Assembly: GCF_026627255.1 (NCBI RefSeq)
Contig: NZ_JAPNLM010000022.1
Location: forward strand, 81,950-145,949
DNA: 64,000 nt
Direction of reading: 5' to 3'
DNA from: Streptomyces antarcticus
Lineage (GTDB): Bacteria > Actinomycetota > Actinomycetes > Streptomycetales > Streptomycetaceae
The notes under the pieces are model-generated. The model saw nothing but the letters and a program-made list of their open reading frames with translations. It was not told where the DNA came from and did not search any database. Of the stretch, positions 8,478 through 16,760 are shown piece after piece. A program made the translations under genes and the position numbers. Numbering within the stretch: the stretch's first letter is position 1; each line of letters starts with the position of its first letter.

Positions 8478-9923
8478 GTGACTGTCAATGACGACTCGTT
8501 CACCAACTGGAAGAACCGCGAGGAGATCGCGGAGTCGATGATCCCTGTCATCGGGAAGCTGCACCGGGAGAGGGACGTCACGGTCCTGCTTCACAGCCGC
8601 TCCCTGGTGAACAAGTCGGTCGTCAGCATTCTCAAGACCCACCGGTTCGCCCGGCAGATCGCCGGTGAGGAGCTCTCGGTCACCGAGACGCTGCCGTTCC
8701 TGCAGGCTCTCGCCACGCTCGACCTCGGTCCCTCGCAGATCGACATCGGCATGCTGGCCGCGATGTACCGCACCGACGACCGCGACCTCTCGGTGGCGGA
8801 GTTCACCGCCGAGGCCGTCGTCGGCGCCACGGGCGCCAACAAGATCGAACGCCGCGAGTCGCGCGACGTCGTCCTCTACGGCTTCGGCCGCATCGGCCGC
8901 CTCGTCGCCCGCCTGCTCATCGAGAAGGCCGGCTCCGGCAACGGCCTGCGCCTGCGCGCCATCGTCGTCCGCCAGGGCGGCGACCAGGACATCGTCAAGC
9001 GCGCCTCGCTGCTGCGCCGCGACTCCATCCACGGGCAGTTCCAGGGCACGATCACCGTCGACGAGGCGAACAGCACGATCATCGCCAACGGCAACGAGAT
9101 CAAGGTGATCTACGCCAACGACCCGTCCGAGGTCGACTACACGGCGCACGGTGTCAAGAACGCCATCCTCATCGACAACACGGGCAAGTGGCGCGACCGC
9201 GAGGGCCTCTCGAAGCACCTGCGCCCCGGCATCGACAAGGTCGTCCTGACCGCTCCGGGCAAGGGCGACGTGCCCAACATCGTCCACGGCGTCAACCACG
9301 ACACGATCAAGCCGGACGAGCAGATCCTGTCCTGCGCCTCCTGCACCACCAACGCGATCGTCCCGCCGCTGAAGGCGATGGCGGACGAGTACGGCGTCCT
9401 GCGCGGCCACGTGGAGACCGTCCACTCGTTCACCAACGACCAGAACCTGCTGGACAATTACCACAGCTCCGACCGGCGCGGCCGCTCGGCGCCGCTCAAC
9501 ATGGTGATCACCGAGACCGGTGCCGCCTCCGCCGTAGCCAAGGCGCTCCCCGACCTCAAGGCGAGGATCACCGGCAGCTCGATCCGCGTTCCGGTCCCGA
9601 ACGTCTCGATCGCGATCCTCAACCTGCGGCTCGCCCGCGAGGCCACGCGCGAGGAAGTCCTCGACTACCTGCGCAACGTCTCCCTGGCCTCGCCGCTCAA
9701 GCGCCAGATCGACTTCATCAGCGCCCCCGACGCGGTCTCCAGCGACTTCATCGGCTCGCGCCACTCGTCGATCATCGACGCGGGCGCCCTCAAGGTCGAG
9801 GGTGACGACGCGATCCTCTACCTCTGGTACGACAACGAGTTCGGCTACTCCTGCCAGGTCATCCGCGTGGTCCAGCACGTGTCCGGGGTGGAGTACCCGA
9901 CCTACCCGGTCCCGGCGGTCTGA
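8478..9923 (+). CDS. gap: Glyceraldehyde-3-phosphate dehydrogenase with N-terminal extension
   Basis: Oxidises glyceraldehyde-3-phosphate to 1,3-bisphosphoglycerate with NAD(P). At 481 aa it is about 140 residues longer than classical GAPDH because of an alpha-helical N-terminal extension (MTVNDDSFTNWKNREEIAES). This form is known from a second Streptomyces gap gene. The Rossmann motif is YGFGRIGRLVARLL. The catalytic cysteine is in SCASCTTNAIVPPLK, the histidine region in HSFTNDQNLLDN, and the C-terminus has WYDNEFGYS. GTG 8478 fits the family's start, though the upstream GAAAGAT is a weak ribosome site. A perfect 18-bp terminator follows. Confidence 0.95.
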   Translation: MTVNDDSFTNWKNREEIAESMIPVIGKLHRERDVTVLLHSRSLVNKSVVSILKTHRFARQIAGEELSVTETLPFLQALATLDLGPSQIDIGMLAAMYRTDDRDLSVAEFTAEAVVGATGANKIERRESRDVVLYGFGRIGRLVARLLIEKAGSGNGLRLRAIVVRQGGDQDIVKRASLLRRDSIHGQFQGTITVDEANSTIIANGNEIKVIYANDPSEVDYTAHGVKNAILIDNTGKWRDREGLSKHLRPGIDKVVLTAPGKGDVPNIVHGVNHDTIKPDEQILSCASCTTNAIVPPLKAMADEYGVLRGHVETVHSFTNDQNLLDNYHSSDRRGRSAPLNMVITETGAASAVAKALPDLKARITGSSIRVPVPNVSIAILNLRLAREATREEVLDYLRNVSLASPLKRQIDFISAPDAVSSDFIGSRHSSIIDAGALKVEGDDAILYLWYDNEFGYSCQVIRVVQHVSGVEYPTYPVPAV

Positions 9924-10000
9924 CCGCGGAACTCCCCGGCCCGGCGGCGTTCGTCCCGGCAGGGGGACGACGGCCGTGAGGCTGTGGTGAGGCGGTAGTG

Positions 10001-10039
10001 GGGCGGTGACCGGTGCCCGAGGGGCACCGGTCACCGCCC
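10001..10039 (+). terminator. Strong hairpin terminator after gap
   Basis: Perfect 18-bp stem (10001-10018 with 10022-10039), three-base loop GAG, followed by TTTCG. It ends the gap transcript. Confidence 0.85.
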
Positions 10040-10084
10040 TTTCGCGTGGTGCCGCCTTCCGCGTCGTGATCCCTTCCGCCGACG

Positions 10085-10189
10085 TCAGACGGGCGGCAGG
10101 ACCCGGGCAGCGGGGGCGGCGACCACGTTGATGCTGAACGTGTGGGACCCCGGGCCGACCGCGATGCCCATGAAGACGCCGCTGCGGAG
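10085..10189 (-). pseudogene. Possible C-terminal gene remnant
   Basis: On the minus strand about 33 codons read SGVFMGIAVGPGSHTFSINV and on to a TGA at 10085-10087. Upstream the frame meets the stop region of the next gene, so no start is available. The regular alternation of residues resembles the edge of a beta-rich protein, but no parent gene is recognised. Confidence 0.25.
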
Positions 10190-10192
10190 GCT

Positions 10193-10534
10193 TCAGGCGC
10201 GGAGCTGTTCGACCGCGCTGGTGCCGCTGCCTTCCTGGGACTCCCACGTCCACGTCTCCTCCAGGCGCAGTCGGCCGTCGGGGAGTTCCGTCACGAAGGA
10301 GACGCAGTGCCCGGACGCGGTCGTGCCGTCCGCGCGGAGCTGCACGTAGCGGAAGTCGAGGGTGTCCGCGGTCCGGGTGCCGACCAGGTAGCCCGTGACC
10401 ACGTCCCCGCCGGAGTACTCGGCCCGGACGCGGCCGTCCCGCTCGTGGTACTCGAACCGGGTCCGCCGGCCGACCTGGCCGGGCGCCTGGTCGGCCACGG
10501 GGGCGAAGACGAGGCCGTCGAGCGAGCTGGCCAT
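10193..10534 (-). CDS. N-acetylglutamate-synthase-like small protein
   Basis: 113-residue protein beginning MASSLDG at 10532-10534, six bases after AGGAG. Motifs are EYSGGDVVTGYLVG, DFRYVQL, SGHCVSF and RLRLEETWTWES. These repeat-like beta strands match short proteins often annotated as n-acetylglutamate synthase without enzymatic evidence. They are probably a beta-sandwich lipocalin-like fold. The true role is unknown. It sits downstream of a 27-bp inverted repeat that separates it from the epoxide-hydrolase-like gene. Confidence 0.7.
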   Translation of the reverse strand: MASSLDGLVFAPVADQAPGQVGRRTRFEYHERDGRVRAEYSGGDVVTGYLVGTRTADTLDFRYVQLRADGTTASGHCVSFVTELPDGRLRLEETWTWESQEGSGTSAVEQLRA

Positions 10535-10607
10535 GGGCGACTCCTGGAGGAAAGCCCGCCGGGACGGGAACACCCGCCCGGCGACGCGTACGGTCCGGGC
10601 CACTCTA

Positions 10608-10668
10608 GGCCGTCTCTCTCGGATCGTGCCGGGCGTCGCGGGCCCGGCACGATCCGAGAGAGACGGCC
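10608..10668. terminator. Perfect 27-bp inverted repeat
   Basis: Arms 10608-10634 and 10642-10668 are exact complements with a 7-nt loop. It lies downstream of the minus-strand hydrolase (ends 10721) and upstream of the next minus gene (starts 10534), so termination is the simplest reading. The stem is longer than most terminators. Confidence 0.75.
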
Positions 10669-10720
10669 AAGGATCGGCAGAGCGCCGCCGCGTCGGCGGG
10701 CGCCCCGGCCACCGCCGGTC

Positions 10721-11701
10721 TCAGAGGGACAGGGAACCGAGCCAGTCCGTCAGGATCCGGTTGGTCTCGGCGGGGCGCTCCTGCTGGATCCAGTGGCCGC
10801 ACCCTTCGAGGACGTGGGAGGCGCGCAGGTCCGGGAGGGTCGTGCCGAACGCCTCGACGGCGTGGGCCAGCCACGTGACGGCGAGGTCCGAGCCGCCGGC
10901 GACGAACAGCGACGGCTGGGTGACCGGGGCGCCGTCGAAGCGGGCGAGGTCCTCCCAGTCCCGGTCCATGTTCCGGTAGCGGGACAGGGCCCCGCTCAGG
11001 CCCGTCCGCTCGAACTCCCCGGCGTAGACGTCGAGATCGCCCTCACCGAGCCAGGCGGGCCGAGGCCCGGCGGGGAACCGGTCGCGCAGTGTCCCGCCGC
11101 GGCCGACGAAGTACGGGCTCGGCGCGCCCGGCGCGGGCATGGTGTCCGCGGACAGGGCGGCGTAGAAGCCGGCGAGCCAGCCGCGGACGTCGGGCTCGAT
11201 CTCGGACTCGGCGCGGCCGGGCTCCTGGAAGTAGGAGACGTAGAACTCCTCCTCCCCGCCCATCGCCTCGAAGACCTCGCTCGGCCGCGGTCCGCCGCGC
11301 GGGACGTAGGGCACGGAGAGCAGGCCCACCGCGTGGAAGACGTCCGGGCGGACCAGGGCGGAGTTCGAGGCGATGGCCGAACCCCAGTCATGGCCGACGA
11401 TCGCAGCGCCGCGCTCGCCCAGCGCCTCCACCACCGCGACGGCGTCCTCGACCAGTTCGAGCATCCGGTACGCGTCGGTGCCGCCCGGCCGGGAGGAACG
11501 GCCGTAGCCGCGCACGTCCACGGCTACCGCGCGGTAGCCCGCCTCGGCCAGCGCCGGCAACTGGTGGCGCCAGGAGTACCAGGACTCCGGGAAGCCGTGC
11601 ACGAGCAGCACCAGCGGCCCGCTGCCCTGCTCCACGAGGTGGATCCGGCCCGCGGGCGCGGTGACCAGGCGGTGGACGGCGGCCGTGGACTGCTGCGACA
11701 T
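10721..11701 (-). CDS. Alpha/beta hydrolase, epoxide-hydrolase type
   Basis: 326 aa from ATG 11699-11701, with GGAGGAA just upstream. The oxyanion motif HGFPES, nucleophile elbow GHDWGS (Asp nucleophile) and catalytic His in GCGHWIQQERP fit soluble epoxide hydrolases. Cap tyrosines lie in YFQEPG and SRYRNMDRDW. The reaction would be hydrolysis of an epoxide to a diol in the cytoplasm. It is flanked by the GntR gene (same strand, about 200 bp upstream) and a strong hairpin; operon membership is uncertain. Confidence 0.88.
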   Translation of the reverse strand: MSQQSTAAVHRLVTAPAGRIHLVEQGSGPLVLLVHGFPESWYSWRHQLPALAEAGYRAVAVDVRGYGRSSRPGGTDAYRMLELVEDAVAVVEALGERGAAIVGHDWGSAIASNSALVRPDVFHAVGLLSVPYVPRGGPRPSEVFEAMGGEEEFYVSYFQEPGRAESEIEPDVRGWLAGFYAALSADTMPAPGAPSPYFVGRGGTLRDRFPAGPRPAWLGEGDLDVYAGEFERTGLSGALSRYRNMDRDWEDLARFDGAPVTQPSLFVAGGSDLAVTWLAHAVEAFGTTLPDLRASHVLEGCGHWIQQERPAETNRILTDWLGSLSL

Positions 11702-11783
11702 GATTCCTCCGGGAGTTCGGGGTCCGCCTCGCCGGCGAGGCTGATGTCGATCATCCGCGGAACGGCGGAACACGTCGCGTCCG

Positions 11784-11800
11784 TTTGCCGCTTCGGCAAA
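11784..11800 (-). terminator. Short hairpin after the GntR gene
   Basis: TTTGCCG (11784-11790) pairs with CGGCAAA (11794-11800) around CTT, within a T/A-flanked context. It lies downstream of the minus-strand GntR gene. Confidence 0.5.
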
Positions 11801-11861
11801 AGGGGCTGCGGGCTGCCCTGCGCCGCCGCCGCGCCGCCCCCGGGCGCGCCGCCGCCCTTCC

Positions 11862-11893
11862 GTGCCGTTGCGCCGCCGTGCCGTTGCGCCGCC
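11862..11893. repeat. Tandem 16-bp repeat x2
   Basis: GTGCCGTTGCGCCGCC occurs twice head-to-tail (11862-11877, 11878-11893), just beyond the 3' end of the GntR gene. Confidence 0.8.
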
Positions 11894-11899
11894 GTGCGG

Positions 11900-12859
11900 T
11901 CAGGCGCTCGTGTGGATGTCGCCGGTGGTGGTGGACGTGATGATGCCGCGGCGGCCCAGATCGCCCGGGGGGATGCCCGGATGGTGGCCGGGACGGGGGG
12001 TGCCGGGGACGGTCGCCCCGAGGGCCAGGCGCGAGACGATCCGGTAGCGGTCGCCGCGGTAGACCGAGTGCACGTACTCCACGGGCCTTCCGGTGGAGTC
12101 GCTGGTGAGCCGCTCGATCAGGAGGGCGGGGGAGAGCACCGGCACGTCCAGCAGATCCGCCTCCGCCTCGTTGACCACGGTCGGCTCGATCGACTGCTGC
12201 GCCTCGTGCACGTAGACGCCGTGGTGGTCGCGCAGGTGCTCGTAGAGGTCGCCCGCCTCCAGCTCGGCCGGTGTCAGCGCCGGTATCAGGTCGGCCGGGA
12301 TGTGCAGGTGCTCGATCGCCATCGGCGCACCGTCCACGAGGCGGAGCCGGGCGATGTAGAGCAGCTCGGCCCCCGGGGAGATCCGCAGCCGGCGCCCGAT
12401 CCGGGCACCCGCCTGGATGGTCGAGTGCTCGAGGACCCTGCTGGACCAGTGGCCCGAGGCCTGCCGTACGGCGAACGGCGTCTCGCCGGAGGAGAGTTCC
12501 TGCGTGATCTTGGCCGGTGCCACGAACATGCCGCGCCCGTGCTCCCGTACGAGGGCGCCGGTGGCGACGAGCTCGTCCACGGCCGCGCGCAGGGTCGGGC
12601 GGGAAACCTCCAGGGTCGCGCACAGGGTGCGCTCGGACGGGATCGCGTCCCCGGGGCGCCGGATGTCGATCAGGCCCAGCAGGTGTTCTCGCACCCGCTC
12701 CCGCTTGAGCACCGCACCCGACCCCGGTGCGGGTGCCGTTCCCGACGCCAAGACCGTTCCCGACGACGGGCCCGTTCCCGACGAGGGTCCCCGGCCCGGT
12801 TCCGGTCCGGATCCTGTCGTCCCGGGTCCTGGGACCCCTCCGGGGGAGTTCTCTCGCAC
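11900..12859 (-). CDS. GntR-family (HutC/DasR-type) repressor
   Basis: 319-residue regulator from GTG 12857-12859, six bases after GAGGGG. The first 50 residues are low-complexity Gly/Ser/Pro repeats (PSSGTGPSSGT) and may be untranslated if an internal GTG is used. The winged helix follows (RPGDAIPSERTLCATLEVSR, then HGRGMFVAP). A UTRA effector domain ends in PVEYVHSVYRGDRYRIVSRL, close to DasR-type sugar sensors. It is divergent from the GH20-GH16 operon, with TGGTCA sites between, so it probably controls that operon in response to an amino-sugar ligand. Confidence 0.85.
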   Translation of the reverse strand: MRENSPGGVPGPGTTGSGPEPGRGPSSGTGPSSGTVLASGTAPAPGSGAVLKRERVREHLLGLIDIRRPGDAIPSERTLCATLEVSRPTLRAAVDELVATGALVREHGRGMFVAPAKITQELSSGETPFAVRQASGHWSSRVLEHSTIQAGARIGRRLRISPGAELLYIARLRLVDGAPMAIEHLHIPADLIPALTPAELEAGDLYEHLRDHHGVYVHEAQQSIEPTVVNEAEADLLDVPVLSPALLIERLTSDSTGRPVEYVHSVYRGDRYRIVSRLALGATVPGTPRPGHHPGIPPGDLGRRGIITSTTTGDIHTSA

Positions 12860-12877
12860 GGTTCACCCCTCGCTATC

Positions 12878-12899
12878 TGGTCATCTGTCCAACTGGTCA
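12878..12899. promoter_or_regulatory. Putative GntR operator 1
   Basis: TGTCCAACTGGTCA (12886-12899) is a near-perfect 14-bp palindrome containing the ACTGGTC half-site typical of DasR-type operators. A second TGGTCA lies at 12878-12883. It sits between the divergent GntR and GH20 genes. Confidence 0.6.
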
Positions 12900-13009
12900 T
12901 ATGCATCTAACCATTCGGGTCCTCCACCTCGCGAGGTTTGGGTCAAAGATCCTGTCGGCAAGGAGGGTTGACGTGATGACTGGGGCATGCCACCTTCTAG
13001 CCACCCAGC

Positions 13010-13031
13010 TGACCACCTTGCCAATTGGTCA
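13010..13031. promoter_or_regulatory. Putative GntR operator 2
   Basis: TGACCA (13010-13015) and TGGTCA (13026-13031) form an inverted repeat 10 bp apart, 63 bp before the GH20 start. It uses the same half-site as operator 1. Confidence 0.55.
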
Positions 13032-13093
13032 ACTCGCCGCCCCCTGCGCCCCGTTCCGCCGGGCGCCCGACCAGGTGAGGAGCCCCGCGCCGC

Positions 13094-14617
13094 ATGTCCC
13101 GCCACACCGCCATCGCGCTCGTCCCCCGCCCCGACTCCGTCACCGCCCTGCCCGGCCGCTTCACCCTCGACGACCTCACCGGCGTGCGGGCCGGTCCGGG
13201 CGCCGAGGCCGCCGCCGACCTGCTGCGCGAGGCGCTCGGCCCCGCCACCGGGCTCCCCCTGCCGCCGCGGTCCGACGGCCGCGTCGTCTTCCTGCTCGAC
13301 CCCGCGCTCGGCGGCCTCGGCGCGGAGGGCTACGGGCTCACCGTCTCCACCGAGGCCGTCGTCCTGCGCGCGGCCCGCCCCGAAGGCCTGCTCCGCGGCG
13401 TGCAGACCCTGCGCCAGCTGCTGCCCGCCGAGGCCCTCGCCGCGAGCGCGCGCCGCGGCCCGGCATGGACCCTGCCCTGCCTGCGGATCACCGACCGGCC
13501 GCGGTTCGCGTGGCGCGGAGCCATGCTCGACGTCGCGCGCCACTTCCAGCCCGCCGCGTACGTACGCCGCTTCGTGGACCTGCTCGCCCTGCACAAGCTG
13601 AACGTGCTGCACCTCCACCTCACCGACGACCAGGGCTGGCGGATGCCGGTGTCCGCCTACCCCCGCCTCACCGAGGTCGGCGGCCGGCGTACCGAGAGCG
13701 AGGGGGACGGCCTCCCCCACGAGGGGGCGTACTCCCGCGCGGAGCTCGCGGACCTCGTCGCGTACGCCGCCCGGCGCGGAGTCGCGGTGGTCCCCGAGAT
13801 CGAGATGCCCGGCCACGCCCGGGCCGCCCTCGCCGCCTACCCGCACCTCGGCAACCGCCCCGGCTCCCGCCTGGACACCTGGACGCGGTGGGGCGTCTGC
13901 GAGAACGTCCTCGGTGTCCACGACGAGGTGCTCGCCTTCTGCCGCACCGTGCTGGACGAGGTGACCGACGTCTTCCCCGCCCCGTACGTGCACCTCGGCG
14001 GCGACGAGTGCCCCCGCGCCGAATGGGAGGCGTCAGCGACGGCCAGGGCCCGGGCCGCCGCGGAGGGGCTGGCCGGACCCGCCGTCCTGCACGGCTGGTT
14101 CATGCGGACCGTGTCCGCCCACCTCACGTCGCTCGGCCGCCGCCCGCTCGGATGGACCGAGACCGGCGCCGAACTCCCCGCCGCCTTCACCGTGCTGCCC
14201 TGGCGCGACGCCGAGCACGGCCGCAGGGCCGCCCTGCGCGGCCACGACGTGATCATGGCTCCGTTCCGCTCCACCTACCTGGACTACCCGCAGTCCGCCG
14301 ACCCCGGCGAGCCCCGCGGCCAGGACGGCGTCCTCGACCTGCGCGGCGTCTACGACAACGACCCCGCGCCCGCCCACTGGGAACCGGAGGCGGTCGGGCG
14401 CGTCCTCGGCACGCAGGCGCAGCTGTGGACGGAGTACGCGCGCACCCCCGCGCAGCTCGAGTACCTGGCCTTCCCCCGCCTCTGCGCCCTCGCCGAGACC
14501 GCCTGGTCGGCGCACCGCGACTGGCCGGGCTTCCTGTACCGGCTCGACCGGCACCGTACCCGGCTCGCCGCCCTCGGCGTGCGCGGCCGATCCCCGCACT
14601 CCGCTCCCGCCCCGTGA
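13094..14617 (+). CDS. GH20 beta-N-acetylhexosaminidase
   Basis: Releases terminal GlcNAc/GalNAc from oligosaccharides; 507 aa, no signal peptide visible, so probably cytosolic. The N-terminal GH20b-like domain is followed by the TIM barrel: RGAMLDVARHFQPA, HLHLTDDQGWR, PEIEMPGHARAAL. The catalytic Asp-Glu pair is in YVHLGGDECPRAEW, and WTE (LWTEYARTPAQLEYLAFPRL) closes the site. ATG 13094 follows AGGTGAGGAG. It lies 26 bp before a CBM3-GH16 gene and opposite a DasR-like regulator, which suggests import and trimming of an amino-sugar glycan. Confidence 0.95.
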   Translation: MSRHTAIALVPRPDSVTALPGRFTLDDLTGVRAGPGAEAAADLLREALGPATGLPLPPRSDGRVVFLLDPALGGLGAEGYGLTVSTEAVVLRAARPEGLLRGVQTLRQLLPAEALAASARRGPAWTLPCLRITDRPRFAWRGAMLDVARHFQPAAYVRRFVDLLALHKLNVLHLHLTDDQGWRMPVSAYPRLTEVGGRRTESEGDGLPHEGAYSRAELADLVAYAARRGVAVVPEIEMPGHARAALAAYPHLGNRPGSRLDTWTRWGVCENVLGVHDEVLAFCRTVLDEVTDVFPAPYVHLGGDECPRAEWEASATARARAAAEGLAGPAVLHGWFMRTVSAHLTSLGRRPLGWTETGAELPAAFTVLPWRDAEHGRRAALRGHDVIMAPFRSTYLDYPQSADPGEPRGQDGVLDLRGVYDNDPAPAHWEPEAVGRVLGTQAQLWTEYARTPAQLEYLAFPRLCALAETAWSAHRDWPGFLYRLDRHRTRLAALGVRGRSPHSAPAP

Positions 14618-14643
14618 TCCCCCCACCCCGAGAGGAACGCACC

Positions 14644-16080
14644 ATGCGAACCCCGAACCGACGCACCTCCGCCGCCCTGGCCCTGGCCCTGGCCGCAGGC
14701 CTCGGCGCGGTGGCCCTGACCGCCCTGCCCGCCGGCGCGGCCGCCGACTCGGTCAAGGTCCAGTACCGCACCAGCGCCGGCGGGGCCACCGCCGACCAGG
14801 CCGAGCCCTGGTTCAAGGTGGTCAACAACGGCACCTCCGCCGTCGCCCTCAACCAGGTGACGCTGCGCTACTACTTCAAGGCCGACGGCCCGAACACCCA
14901 GTACCGTTATGCCTGTTCCTGGGCGGTCAAGGGCTGCGCGAACATCACCGGCACCTTCGGAACCCTCACCACGCCCACCGCCGGCGCCGACCGCTACCTG
15001 GAGATCTCCTTCACCGCGGGCGCCGGCTCCCTCGCGCCCGGCGCCGACACGGGGGACATGCAGCTGCGCTTCCACCGCGCCGACTGGCAGACCCTCAACC
15101 AGGCCGACGACTACTCCTTCGACGCCTCCCGCACGACGTACGGGGACTTCGGCAAGGTCACCGCGAAGCTGGGCACCGCCACCGTCTGGGGCACCGCGCC
15201 CGGCGGCAACACCCCCGACCCGGAACCCACCCCCACCGGACCGACCCCCACCCCGACCGATCCGGGACCGGCCGGAGCCACCCTCTTCGACGACTTCACC
15301 TACACCTCCCACACCGACCCGGCCATCGCCGCGCACGGCTGGAGCGTCCGCTCCAACGCGGGCGGACCCGGCGTCCCCGGCGCCACCTGGGCGCCCGAGA
15401 ACGTCACCTTCGCCGTGGAGGCCGGCAACTCCGTCATGAACCTGAAGACCTCCACGGCGGGCACCGGCGAGAGCACCCGGCACACCGAAGTCCTCACCCA
15501 GGCGACCAAGTTCAAGAACGGCACCTACGCGGCCCGGGTGAAGTTCTCCGACGCCCCCACCCACGGCCCGGACGGTGACCACCTCGTCCAGACCTTCTTC
15601 ACCATCAACGACCTCAAGGCCCCGATGGCCGACGACTACGCCGAGTACGACTTCGAGTACCTCCCCAACGGCGGCTGGGGCGAGCCCGCGAACATCCTCT
15701 ACACCACCTCGTGGGAGACCTACCGCCCCGACCCGTGGGAGGCCGTCAACCAGCACTCCGAGGTCCGCACCAGCCACGCCGGCTGGCACGACCTCGTCCT
15801 GACCATCGACGGCAACGCCCTCACCTACTACGTCGACGGCCGGCTCTTCGGCACCCACGACGCCCGCTACCTCCCCGAGCGCCCCATGTCGATCAACTTC
15901 AACCAGTGGCTCATCGACCTCAACGGGCAGCCCGGCACCGCTCCCCGCTCCTACGACCAGAAGGTCGACTACGTCCTGCACGTCAAGGACCAGGTCCTCA
16001 CCCCCGCCCAGGTAGCGGCCAGGGTCGGCGCCTACCGCACCGCGGGCACCGTCTTCCAGGACACCGTCCCGAACGGCTGA
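14644..16080 (+). CDS. Secreted CBM3-GH16 glycoside hydrolase
   Basis: 478 aa from ATG 14644, eight bases after GAGAGGA. A signal peptide (MRTPNRRTSAALALALAAG to AGAAA) precedes a family-3 carbohydrate-binding module (VKVQYRT to about residue 185). A Pro/Thr linker (PDPEPTPTGPTPTPTDPGP) follows, then a GH16-type jelly roll with the catalytic E-x-D-x-E (AEYDFEYLPNGG). CBM3 usually binds cellulose or chitin; GH16 enzymes cut beta-1,3/1,4 glucans, galactans or keratan-type chains. Operon linkage to GH20 hints at a HexNAc-containing substrate. The exact bond cleaved is unknown. Confidence 0.88.
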   Translation: MRTPNRRTSAALALALAAGLGAVALTALPAGAAADSVKVQYRTSAGGATADQAEPWFKVVNNGTSAVALNQVTLRYYFKADGPNTQYRYACSWAVKGCANITGTFGTLTTPTAGADRYLEISFTAGAGSLAPGADTGDMQLRFHRADWQTLNQADDYSFDASRTTYGDFGKVTAKLGTATVWGTAPGGNTPDPEPTPTGPTPTPTDPGPAGATLFDDFTYTSHTDPAIAAHGWSVRSNAGGPGVPGATWAPENVTFAVEAGNSVMNLKTSTAGTGESTRHTEVLTQATKFKNGTYAARVKFSDAPTHGPDGDHLVQTFFTINDLKAPMADDYAEYDFEYLPNGGWGEPANILYTTSWETYRPDPWEAVNQHSEVRTSHAGWHDLVLTIDGNALTYYVDGRLFGTHDARYLPERPMSINFNQWLIDLNGQPGTAPRSYDQKVDYVLHVKDQVLTPAQVAARVGAYRTAGTVFQDTVPNG

Positions 16081-16149
16081 AGCCCCCGGCCGGCCGGCGC
16101 TCCGCGGCGTACGACGCCCCGGGGCGCCGGCGCGCGTCCCGGCGCAGGC

Positions 16150-16659
16150 TCAGGCGGTCCGGGACCGCGCGGACTCCGCGCTCCCCGCGACCGGCAGCCG
16201 CAGCGGCCCGGCGACGGCGTCGAGGAAGTCCGACAGGCCCACGGCGAGCGCTTCCCGGGAGGCGGCGGGCATCGCGGCCATCGCCTCCGTCAGGGCCTCC
16301 TGTCTGCGGGACCGCAGGTCCCCGAGGTAGGCCCGGCCCCGCGCGGTCAGCCGGAGCTGTAGCTCGCGGCGGTCGGCGGGGTTCGGGTTCCGTTCCAGGA
16401 AGCCGATCGCCTGCAGCCGGTCGCACAACCGGGTGACGGAGGGGGGAGCCGCGCCGAGCAGCCTGCCCAGCGCGCTCGGGTTGATCTCCTCGTTCTTCTC
16501 GATGACGAAGAGGACCCGCGCCTGCGCGGAGGAGACCGGAGGCGCGCTCACCGTGTCCCGGCCCCGCTCCCAGACGATCTCCAGCAGCTCGATCAGCTCG
16601 CCGACGTCCGCGACCGCGGACGCGACCGGCCCGGAGGGGCGGATCGGGCTCTGGCGCAT
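16150..16659 (-). CDS. MarR-family transcriptional regulator
   Basis: 169-residue winged-helix regulator. ATG 16657-16659 is preceded by GGGAG at six bases. The helix-turn-helix is INPSALGRLLGAAPPSVTRL; the wing FLERNPNPADRRELQLRLT is typical. It is divergent from the PP2C-like gene at 16761 and may control it. The same family appears as a damaged copy at 17943-18260. Confidence 0.9.
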   Translation of the reverse strand: MRQSPIRPSGPVASAVADVGELIELLEIVWERGRDTVSAPPVSSAQARVLFVIEKNEEINPSALGRLLGAAPPSVTRLCDRLQAIGFLERNPNPADRRELQLRLTARGRAYLGDLRSRRQEALTEAMAAMPAASREALAVGLSDFLDAVAGPLRLPVAGSAESARSRTA

Positions 16660-16760
16660 GTGACACTCCCTACCGGACGTACGAGCCGCCCGAGCCGTCG
16701 CGGTCGGCGGCCTCGTTGCTCCCCATAGTGACAGTTTCGAGAGAGGCAGGACCCAGGCCG

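Noticed and set aside
12727..14643. Plus-strand open frame upstream of the GH16 enzyme suggesting a 1117-residue protein
   Set aside because: The part before 14644 is Arg/Pro-rich noise over the GH20 gene; the real start has a signal peptide and ribosome site at 14644.
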